A stretch of 64,000 bases of DNA, taken from NCBI GenBank assembly GCA_019155185.1, contig CM032803.1, forward strand, positions 1,920,001-1,984,000, given 5' to 3'. The translations under genes were made by a program, and so were the position numbers. Position 1 is the first letter of the stretch, and every line of letters starts with the position of its first letter. Shown one piece after another: positions 46,795 through 58,300 of this stretch. Under the pieces are notes generated by a model that did no database searches, was not told the origin of the DNA, and was given only the letters and a program-made list of their open reading frames with translations. Source of the stretch: Beaufortia kweichowensis (taxonomy: Eukaryota > Chordata > Actinopteri > Cypriniformes > Gastromyzontidae).

Positions 46795-48818
46795 ATACTG
46801 TATATCAGACTTTTATTCTCATATTTTATTCACTTTTGCTCTCATCTGCTTAGCAGTGATTTCCTTTGCAAATGCTGTTGGCTTACATGTATTGAAGAGG
46901 CTTGGAAAAAGATGAATGTAGTCAATGTATCAAAACTTGTGATCACATTACAACTTATTTAACTTAAGTTGTAGTGTAAGTTTTTGTGATTACTGTTATT
47001 TTGATAATAATGCAGGTTAACAAAAAGCTGAAAGATAATGAAGAACATAATACTGTACTGTAGGCCTATATTACAATGTTACTTGAAATTGCATATTTTA
47101 ATCTAATAGTTATTTGGTATTTTTGGACTGTTAACCTTTAACCATTAAAATAACACAGGTCAATGTAAATTTACTTTCCATTTAAAATGTTATTATAATG
47201 TGATTTTCAAATAGGCCTATATACTCTTTTGCTTTCTAATCCTGATGCAGAATGTCATATTATCACACTGCACATATTCCTGCAGTGTACTTTAAAAGAT
47301 GACAACTGCAGCTAGAAAATGTTAAAAACCTAAAGATTTTAAAAACCTGAAGAAATGTCACTATGTATTTAAATTGTACAGTTGTGGGTAACTACTGCTG
47401 GTGTACAACTAAAATAGGTGTGAAGACGGAAACTACACTTTGAAAAGGAACAAAGTTCATTTTATAGCACTATGCAGTAACACATATATTTGCCCAATAG
47501 AAAGATGTGCTTGTCATGTGATTAATGTCTGTCGTACATTGGTCTTCAGTCAAGATCTAATAGAGGTGAAAAGTCAAACCACATATTTCCATTATACATA
47601 GACTTGCATTTGTTGCTAAACATTCTCCAAACTTATCTTTAAAACTACCTGACTGTGTGTGAATTCACTGTATAAAGTTAAAAAAACATCAAACAACATC
47701 TAAAGCCCAGTTCTTTGTGAAAAGCAAGGTCTGCCATGAAGCATTATCATTTACTCTAAATATATAAAATTTAAAAACCTATTTATTCCTTACAGTGTTC
47801 TTTAAATGCTGTATTTTTGCACATTACAGTGATGACCTGCCATTTAGAAAACAGTATAAAACGTTGAAAAAGATAAAAAGCCAAAAGATAAAGATGATTG
47901 AATGATTACCAACACTGAAAATATAAAGCATGCACATGTTTAGTATTAGAGATTCAGGTGAAATTTATAGTCACAAGTTTTTCATTTGGTAAGGTTTGCT
48001 GCCCTCCTAAGGTGAGCTTTGAGATTGCTACTAATAACCAAAAATAAATACAATGAAGTGAAGAGAACTATTCAAAGTTTGTAATACATTTTTACATTTA
48101 GCTATTTAAACATGATTCTTTCATTCAAAAGTATTTATGACTTATTGATTAGTAACGTGTATGAAAAACATCATATACATATAAAATGACATTGTTTTAT
48201 GCTTGTGATTTGTTAGGTAAAATTTAGCTGTTAAGTGTATTTACAAGAGATTGTAATGTTTAAAGCTACAACAACTAAAAGTATTTGCAAATGTCTTACA
48301 ACCAAACAAAATGAATGAATGTAAACCTATTGAACATTTTGTCAAAGTGTAACTGATTCCGTCCCTCTTTCGGGGGATTGATGAATGCTTACTGTAGATG
48401 TATTACAAAACTACACTATACACTTAACCTTTTAAAATATACTGCAAATAAATGTTTAACATTTTATTTGATTTAGCTAACAGGAAGAAGATAAATACAG
48501 TTTAAAACTGTATTAATCAGTGGTTAAACACTGTGAGAATTAAAAACAACAGCAACTTCTTGACACAGAGTGTCAAAGGTTAAAAATGTAAAACTAGAAA
48601 ACTTCTGTAAAGTGTAAAACTAAACTAAAATATTGACTTATCATCTGTTTTAAAATGTACACTTCTAATAGAAAGTATTGACGGTTAAACCTTAGCCAAA
48701 ATCAAAAGAAATGGGTGAAAAGAAATGCATATTCTACATAACACCACATTTAAAATGTATTTATGATGAGAAACAGAGTACATAAATACTCATTATGTTA
48801 CTGGCAGTTTCATTCCTT
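46795..48818. other. Spacer between NITR-E and gene G
   Basis: AT-rich sequence with no recognised gene, RNA or repeat. Only short unsupported open frames. Confidence 0.5.
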
Positions 48819-49738
48819 TCAAGAGCATTTCACATCAGAATACACACAATCTTTAGCTGGTTCTTCACTCTCTATATTCTCACTCGTCTCACTCGAGATG
48901 TTCAGTGCAAAATGTTGGGTTTCCCCTGCACAAACCTACAAACAAACACAATATCTATAAATGATAATATAAAAAACATGTAATAGTTTTATTTGTTTGA
49001 AAATTGATTTCTTAAATAAATATTGAAGGTGAATATTAAATCATTTTAGATCAGAGAATTGTATCTTGACTGTGATCTAAGACTAAGACTAAAATGTTTT
49101 ACCTGGTCATTTGATTGTTCATTTGAGTCATTAGGTGTGCCGGAACTGCACCATGCAGCAAAATAGCGAACTAAAATGACAAAACCATGTGGCTTTTGAC
49201 TTAACACTTCTTGGTTCAAAGTTTTTTTTAATTTAGATGTAGATTAATGAAACCTATTTTGTATAAAATTCTGATTACTCACTGTAAAGGTTCTGGCACG
49301 CATCTCTATATCTTATCATGCAAATGAAATAGACATTTACAGCAATGGAAAGCAGCAACAATTCACAGAGACATGCAATGACAGGAATGTATATGTTTCC
49401 ATTGTTATTACCTGAGATATTGAAAAAATGAGCTTAAAATTAAGTTGCATAAATGATACACACTAGTAAAATTAATATTGCATAGACAGATTATGTTTTT
49501 TACCTGAACTGTCAGAAGTGGAATTAGTGGTTTTAGAGCCTAAACAGAAATATTTTTTCCTTATTAAAATTATATTTTAATAAGATATTTCTTTCAATCT
49601 TCAATACTCAAATACAACTATATTTATATGAATACTTGATATGTTCATAAACAATATTAATAATAGAATAATTAGAATAATTATATGATGGTACTTACAA
49701 ACAGAACAGAAAAGAAGCAGAAAAATACCCAGCCGCAT
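48819..49738 (-). CDS. Gene G: Ig-less NITR-like small membrane protein
   Basis: Five minus-strand exons: 49699-49738, 49504-49539, 49283-49411, 49103-49170, 48819-48935. They join in one open frame of 129 residues with phases 1,1,1,0, the same scheme as the NITRs; exon 1 is 40 bases, as in NITR-F. Signal peptide (MRLGIFLLLFCSV); a very short Ser/Thr/Asn stalk (about 15-30) with an NST sequon; a TM helix (about 30-54) containing one Glu; a Cys-rich juxtamembrane part; a tail with QHFALNIS, where NITRs have a HYAALxF-type ITIM, and near the C-terminus CVYSDV, a near-ITIM with Cys at position -2. No Ig exon is visible in the 159-base intron between signal and stalk. It could be a NITR that lost its V exon and stayed open, a signalling or decoy partner, or an incomplete prediction. 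The sequence does not reveal its function. Confidence 0.6.
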
Positions 49739-52380
49739 GTTTTAGATCCGTAGACATCCAAATGAGAGATAAACTTAAGCACCTCCTTCTACTGTGCCAC
49801 TATACACTTAAGATAAAAAAGATCACACGACTCTGATGACTAAAAACATCTTTGACTATGGAAAAAGATAAAACAGTTGCTTATTACAATTATGGATTAT
49901 ATCAATAACATATTACTGGGTAAAGTGCTTCACCAAATGTATTTTTGTAAATGCAAGTCCAATTTTTAATGGGTGCTTTTCAAAAGGTCAGATCAAAGAC
50001 CATGAAAAGTAGGTGTGTTTTATTATAGGCTGTGTGTGTGCAGGACATATGTTTATATTTAGATATCCTATGTCTCACCTATATACAGCACAGTACAAAA
50101 GACCACAAACAAAACTATACACAAAAGAAAACAGTATTGTTTTTCTCCTGTTGGTATCTCTATGTAGATAGATACAGTACTTTTTTTTATCTCTCTGGTA
50201 AGTTCACCACAGACAGGGCCAAATAATGAGTGTGAACTAAATGATAGCATGCTGTTAGTATTTTTAGAGAAGTAAAATTGATGTGCTGTGGCGAGTACAC
50301 CACTCAAAAGGAAGTTCGAAAAATATCCTTTATACTCACGCAACCCCCAAATCTATTCCTGTTGCATACGTTTAATATAAAAATCTGCAAAAACTAATAT
50401 TAAATCCGTTTTATTTGTCAATAATGTTTTTCAAATAGAATCAATGTGCAATGGTGCAATATGCAGTAAAATGTTTTTGAAAGACCATTCTTAAATTAAA
50501 ATTCCTTTTAACGTTAAGGTCCAATCAGACATTAAAATGACATGTGAAACAGGGCTGGCACAAAATCATGTATTAGTCAGCTAACTGTATGTTTAGATAA
50601 AATGCAAACCGAAACCTTTAAAGTCAATTTAAAATTTTCTCTTTGGCTTAATCTGTAGACCAAAGTGCATCAATAAACATTTCCTGTCTTTCATTTGCAT
50701 CTCAGTTTTTCAATTATTGATTTAATAATAAGATTATGTACTATATAATATCATGTAAGTAGAGGGAACATATAAAATATCTCGTATTTAAGTTTGCACG
50801 AAAGTCAAAGCACTTCTGTTGTCTTTGAGTGGAAAATAGTAGCACAACAAAACCACACTTATACCACAAAACTGGTTGCATGTGCTAATGCGCCAGTATT
50901 GCATATCTAATGACGTCACCAATCATCACCTCTAGATGGCGCACTAACTCTTCTTGGCTGCAATTGCCTGGCTGTTTTTGACAGGTACTTACAGTTCTTA
51001 CATCTACAGAAATACCTCATTACATTTAAAAGTATAAACCATTCTCTCTTTTTCTTTCAGTCCTTATTAAGGTCAAACGTCCAGCGCTCGGTCTGAACTC
51101 ACCTTTGGGGCTTTTGGTGTTAAGCGAGTTTTTCTTGCCTTTGTCATCCACAGGGAAAACAGAGGAAACAGCCTTATGAACTACAGCCCTTCTGTGTAAC
51201 CCTATCCCAATATTAATACCCATCAAACCCTGCTGGGAATATTTCCCTTCTTTCCTGGTGTCGAAAAGAATAACTTGATTTTCTCATTGCATTCCTCGGA
51301 CTGTTGAACTAACAGCGGTCTGAGGCCGTGTCGGGGAGGGTGCCGAAAGTCAACAGCCACTGTGGTGCCATCCAGCTTTCAATTCCCACTCAAAATATGC
51401 CAACATTCGTGTGAACTATTTGGGGTAAAGCTATAAATGCATAGGAGAAAATAGAAAATGATTTATTTCTTACAAAAATATTATTAAAATAGACTTACAC
51501 AAGCACCAACGTAAACTTGCAGCATGCAGTATCTCAAATAAACATGTTTATCTCACATTTATAGACACATTTGTATACTGTAGAGAGCATGGCTCACGAA
51601 GGCAGCAACAGGTCAGCAACTGACTAGCTTTGGTTGGACTATCATCAAATATTAATGCCATAGTTACAGCCCATTTTTAAGTTGCAATGAATGAGTTTAC
51701 ACAGTAAAAACAGTGTGATTGCTTTGGCATAGGAAAGTAGGCTTAAGTAATACTGCAATGTTTAGAAAGTTGCATAAATGCATAAAGTACCTTATAAAGC
51801 TAATACATCAGAAGGTGTCACACCCCCTTCCATTTAGTCATCCATCTAGTTTCCCTGAACCTTAAACTCTTTGCATCATCTCTTCACAATATAATGTTAC
51901 AAAACATAAAACGAACAAGAAAAGGAAAGAAAAGAAAACACCACATCTTGTGAATTTACTGACATTAAAGTTAAGAACACAATGTAAACAGCCTCGCTAG
52001 TACTACTAGCATTTATAACAGATATTATCACAGTTTCTCCAAATATAAAATATTTCCTCTGTACTTCCTTGGCTTTCGATTATGAACAGCGAAAGTCACT
52101 TTGTTTGTTGTATTTGCAACCAAAAAGTACCTAATGGAAAATCCAGGTCCACTGCAGCTCTTGTTCCTGACCTGAGACATGAAATAAATGGGATCCACCA
52201 GAATAAACACATCAGGAATGCTGGTCCATATTTCACAGATCCTTTTTCATCACTAGTCATGGGTATAGTCCTACAATATGTTTGTGGTTCTCACGTAATG
52301 GCGTTTAGCTCATGAGAAGACGGACAGACAGCAGCACCGAGTCAACAGATGAGTCAAATAATAAAGCTGTAGGTAACTGG
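49739..52380. other. Spacer and fgfrl1 3'UTR
   Basis: The left part (to about 51000) shows no gene; it holds a CTCF-like motif at 50929-50942. The right part is probably fgfrl1 3'UTR, with a candidate minus-strand AATAAA at about 51463-51468 that would give a 3'UTR of about 0.9 kb. No other feature is supported. Confidence 0.45.
50929..50942 (+). promoter_or_regulatory. CTCF-like motif, right of the NITR cluster
   Basis: CCTCTAGATGGCGC matches the CTCF core CCASYAGRKGGCRC except at position 3. It lies 1.2 kb beyond gene G, between the NITR block and fgfrl1. Confidence 0.4.
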
Positions 52381-55300
52381 TTAACACTGGTAATGGAAAT
52401 GCTGGTGCACTTTCCCCTCCATGTGTGCGTGCGAGTGTGTGTGAGTGTGCATGTCTGTGTAGACCTTGGTATAGATCTTTGGTGGACCACTGAGGGCTGG
52501 AGGACCCATACCCATAAGTCTTTGGCTGGGTAGGTCAGTCGTGATGCTGCTGGGCGTGCTGAGTTCTTTGTCTGGAATGTGATGGTCTCGATAGGGCGTG
52601 GGTCTGGGAGGCAAAGCGTTGTGGCGTCTACGGCTGTGGCACAGCCAGAGCACGATGGCTCCGACGATGAGAAGAGCTGCAGCTGGGATGCCAATGATCA
52701 GAGGCCAGGGAAGACCGGGGCTGATGTGCCGTGGAATAGCGGGCTTCTCCACTTTGGGATCTGGAAACAAAACAGTCTTTCTGTCAGAAAACAGATTCAT
52801 CATGTCCAAAGGAATTCAGCGTGTCAAACCGCATGATTCACACTGGATTTTGTGAATCACTTCAAGGACATTTATACATTTTTAATCTGTAAATTCCTGC
52901 CTTGTAAATTTTGAAGCACACTTTAATTTTGCATTGCAAATAATATGTGATCCATTCTGTGAAGTTTAAAAAAAAAATAAAACTCATCCTACATAATGTA
53001 AAGAACATTTAGTAAAAATACATCCTTGATGTCTTTAAAATGGACTAAATAAGGTCATATGAAAGATTGAAATGATTTTAGAAATGATGTTTAGAAAGTC
53101 AACCTTCATTATTTTTTGTGCAAAAAAATGTCAAAATGACTCATTTCAGTAATTAAAATCATATTTTTTCAATTATGAATAAAAATAGCTGTACTGTATC
53201 TGGAAATGTGTACCATATAATCAATCATTTACAGCAATAAACATGCTTTATATATTTTAGTCATTTTTATGGTTTATTAGATTATGAGACTTTCTCATTC
53301 AGAAGGTCATATTAAGAACTGCACTGCAAATTTGATATGATTCTGTATTTTACTGTTCACCAGACATTTTACTGTTTTATTAGCTTAAGTTAAAAGCTGG
53401 TGTGTTTTCTATGAGGACATAGTGTCTAAAGTCTTTTACTGACCTGAGAGAACCGTGAGGTAAGCACTGCGGACGCTGTAGCCCATGGTGTTAGCCCCCA
53501 GACAGATATACATCCCAGCATCCTCATCTCGTGCTTTGACGATGGCCAGCTTGTTGAGATAGGAACCATCAGGTCTGGACCACACGTCCCCAGTGGGAAG
53601 CACCACAAAGTGCTGTCCTCCCACCTCCAGCGTGGAGTTATAGCGCCCCTCTGTGCCAGGATCAACTCTCTTCAGCCACTGCACCACTGGCTTCACATCA
53701 CTGTGAACTTTACACTGGAAAGAGGCCGTTCCACCGAACTCCACGGTTGTGTTGACAGGATGGGTACCGGTGAGAATAGGCTTTGAGTTTGTTCGCTCTG
53801 TAGAGAAACCAATTGGGAAACCAATATTAGTATATCAACATTTCATAATGAAGTAAGGATTATTGTTGAACAAAAACTATTAAATCAACATCTTTTATCA
53901 AAAGGGTACCCCAACTCACCAATTACATCCACTTTATAAGTGGCATTGATGTGTCCAGCAGCATTGGAGACGTGACAGGTGTACTTGGCGCTATCCTGAG
54001 GCTGAAGGTTTTTCAGAGTCAGAGTCCACTGCGGCCGTTTACTCTGAAGCGGACTGGGCAGCTGGGTCTGGTCTTTCCACCATGTAATTATCGGTGTTGG
54101 ATTGCCATTGGCCAAACACTTGAGACGAACCGAGCTGCCAACAGGCTGCTCCAGCACTCGTCTGCGCATCTTTGTGGGCTGGCTGAAGCGTGGCTTTACT
54201 GCAAAAAAAACAAACATCTACAGCATGACGCCATGACTGGACGACAAAACATTCTGTTTTGAGTAATCGGACATCTTAATCTTGATGAAATGTCTTTGTG
54301 TGTTAAGTTCTATTAGGATGATGATGTATGCTGATGACATCATGTGGAGGAGGGTGCGTGTCATTCTCTTACCCCACGGCTCTCCGGTCGGGTCCTGCAG
54401 GGCGTGTTCTTCGTTAGGTTCTACTGCGGATGGTGGAGGCTGGTTCTGTGGTGCAGTCGCATCATCTGAAAGATACAGTTCAAATAAATAAAGCATTAAG
54501 AAAATATATACCAATACTTCATCAGATACATTATTCTCTGGTTTAGCATTCTACACAGAAATATTAAGTATAAGAAAATGATAAGCAGAAAGATGGTGTC
54601 CCATTCATGTAACAGTACAGAAGTCTTTCACCACTAAAAAAACCCACTAGCTTTCTCTTTTTATGAATAAAAATTATTTTAAGCAAGTCTCTGTCTCTGC
54701 AGGGGACAATTAAAGGATCAGTTTGTTTCAGCATTTGTGAATTAAACGCAGTATGAAGACGTTTCATTTTTACAGCACAAGTAAAACCATTAAAATCTTT
54801 AACACTCCAGTTTTACATTTCAAACCAAAATCTTTGTGTTCTCACTTTAAAGGATCGTTTATATATTGGTCCATAAATCAGCATTTAGATGTTTCTCTAG
54901 CAATATAAGTTCTTTCATCTCCATCCCCACTATTAAAGACTACAAACGGTGTCGTGTAAATCATATTGAATGAATGGGTCAATGCAAAGGTCAACACTAG
55001 GTAGGATTTATTTGTTGTGCTCAGAGAGCCAACGGAACCCAACTGTGCAAAAAACGAGCGATTTAGCTTGGAGATCAAGACGGCGTGTTTTACTCCGGAA
55101 CAGATGAAGTTTTAGAACTCTATGGGAACGATAACCGGGCTAAACCGGTGTGTTATTTTAGAGGCGTTTATGAGACGGGGGTGAGCAAACACTGCTATAT
55201 TGTTTCTTCTCTCCGGTTTCCACACTGTTTAAGACACGACACCGTGTTGACTTAACCCTGGACAGGAAACCAATTAACTGACTTTAACCTAAACTGCGCA

Positions 55301-58300
55301 GACAGAGTTGAGAGCCCTTCTTTGTTTGGGATGAATTTCTTTGGACCGGCACACAGGAATGCACAGAGAAGCCATTCTCACTCGCCCGAATCCAGACACA
55401 CATGCACAAGTGTGTACGTGAACATCTTTATGTACACAACATTACTTATTCTGGGCAACCCCAAATCAACAAATGGCTCTCACATGCGTAGGTGAGAAAC
55501 CTGAATTCTTTCCATGGATCTGTTTAACCATCACCATCAGCGGTTGGTACAGCTAGTGCTTTACTTAAGAAGAAAAACGCAAAACAAAAATTTATATAAT
55601 GTTCCTATTCCCAACAGAAAGTTCACTGTGATGATTGTGGTATCATTACATTACATTTGGGTAACCATACTCTCTTTGGTGATCAAAAGTTTGTAAAATA
55701 AATAATAAAATTTGAAAAAAGTACAATACTAAAACTTCTGAGACCACAAGTGAAAATGCTTTCATTTGACATTTTTCTCAGTATAAAAATAATATAATAC
55801 AAATATTATGACTTGACTTATAAATTTGGCATGTCTGTCATTTGTGTTACTTTTATTATGCACTAAAACCCTGAAAGCAATAAAATATGACATTTTGTAC
55901 AAAAGATTTAACATGGTCAATGCTCCAGTTTTAATTAGTTATCATGTTATTTTTTAGAGGTTCAATTTTTAGAATCTCCTACTAGTTTTTTGGGGTGAGG
56001 GGGAAACGTTTTTAACAAAGGTCTCAGACTTTTTAACCCCGCTGTACATTCTACATCACTTAACATGATCGTTCTTCATCTACTCAAGCCAATTTGTTTT
56101 CATACTGTCTGTTTCTCTACAGTTTACACTTTATCCTGAGGCTGTGTGCATAGCTGGTTTGGAGAGAGCGCCTCGTCTTTGTCCACGCTAATCCTCGTAT
56201 GCTGAGCCTAGGCCTTGCAGGCTCAACGCAGGCATTCAAACAGACCAGGCCAAAGCTAGCAAAAGTGTTTTCACCAGCCTTCAGTCCATTGTTAACATTG
56301 GCCCGGGGGTGCACTAGAGAAAGTAAGCCGATGGCGCTCAGGGGAGGAGAACTGTTCACGAGCGGCAAAGTGGAATCAGCAGAGCTTTATGCTGGCTAAA
56401 GTGGTCTTACTGAGAGCCCAACCTCACGTTTTTTATTTTCTGGTCTGACCAAGGGTGAATTCTCTACACGGGCGTCCAACAATATGAAGGATCCTACTGA
56501 CACAGCATTCTGAACTCGGTGGTGCAGTGCATTACGGGTATTACTATGCACTTTTTATCTCTAATGGATAACTGACTAAAGCTAGTCTGATTTGTGATGT
56601 CTTTGCACTATTAGCCCTGTCTTACAGTAGGAAAACTGTAGCCATGGGGCCCTAAAGCAAAAAACAGGAACTCCCGCAGTCCCATACGCACAATGGGGAG
56701 TGGCAGGTTTGGTCCAGAAAGGTCCTACAGATCAGCTTACAAATAATCTTCACGTGGACTCAGTGTTAATAAGGCTCACGTATTTCTTTTCCGACTCGAG
56801 CAGCGCCTTCAAAAAGGTTCATTCTTCATTCATACCTGCGCGCAAACATACGTAGCAGTGGCTCTGTTATACAGAGCTCCACATGCTTAGGAAAAAAAAT
56901 GAAAGCAAAACAAACACGAAGGAGAAGGCAGGGAAAAACGTCGCTGCTGATTTTCATCGATGAGGGGAACATCTATATAAAAATAAACATCAAAGAAAAA
57001 AGAGGTCTCTTTACCTTGCTTTTATCGAAAATGTCATAAAATTGGAGATCGTGGAGAAACATTGCTGAATTCTTTGGCCAAAAGACCTGGTGTGCTTTAA
57101 GGTAATAATCTATCACTAACTGAAACCATTCCTGTTCCAGTAAATCAAAGGAAAACACTGCCAATGCTGTGTGCCATAGTATGATTATAGTACTAAAAAT
57201 AAAAAAGGTACGAGCTGGTACATTGTTTGGCTTTAGTAGAATAAAGCGAAACTTTTGAGTCAAAAAGAGTCTTTGATGAAACTAATCTTTATTGAAGAGA
57301 GCACAGTTCTGATGTATTCAAATGTATTCAAAAATATTGGCGAGAGATGAAAGGGAGACACAAAAGAATAGATTAAACTGTTAGAAAAGCAAGCACATAT
57401 CCAGCCAAATAAAATCAAAACAAGTCGTAGGGGTAACGTAGGTAAGATCTGGTACTATGACATGCACCTCAATTTCCGTCTTTATATTTGGCATATAACC
57501 ATGAGTGCTGATTGAAGTCTGAATCACAAATTAGAGAGCATTGGTGCCTTCACAGCAGGGAGATGCAGAGGAGAAAAGGGTAATTAGAAGTCTCCTTGTG
57601 TCTTTTATAGAGCCATAAGTGGTTTGCAGCAACAGTCGTAGGCCGACTCGGGAGGAAATTGGCCAAACCTAATGTGCCTGCATTCTTTTCTTCTCTATCA
57701 TGAGTGGAGTGGGCCTGGAGCATCCTGCAGAGGACCCGGCCCAGCCTCTGGCCTCTCTAATGAGCTGGATGAAAGGCCCTTTAATGTGGCACTCTGATGA
57801 AGGTGGGTAATTTGCATCCTTCTAGTTTAATTAAAACCTTTGCTCCCCCTGCAGCTGAAAAAGAGCTTAGTTATGTGCAATGAAACCAAAGCCATGGTGT
57901 TCTGGTTTGAGTTGCACATAGAGTAGAAGGAAAACCAGGATGGGCATCAAGAATTCTGAAACCAAAATATTTAACCTGTTAACTGTCACCGGATGTTATT
58001 TCACTATTCACTTTAATATTTAATAGTTGATTCGTTTCTAGTCGTGACAAATTATTTATTTATGGAAAGACTCAAGAATACTTATTTGAAACATTTTAAT
58101 AACAATAAACATAAAAAAAGTTTATTAAAAACTGTTAATGTTAATGATATTTTCAAAAATACCTCAAATAAAAAACAGTTTAAAAAATAATGCAAACGAA
58201 ATTAAAAATTAAAACTTTTGTTTGGATAATGTATTGTCTTGTCAATGCTCAATATCAAATAACTAATGAAAACCAGCTCAAAAAGCATTAAGTTTGTTGC

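Noticed and set aside
51026..51226. Minus-strand frame near the fgfrl1 3' end (also 50068-50343)
   Set aside because: No recognisable domain and no link in frame to fgfrl1, whose stop codon is clear at 52381-52383.
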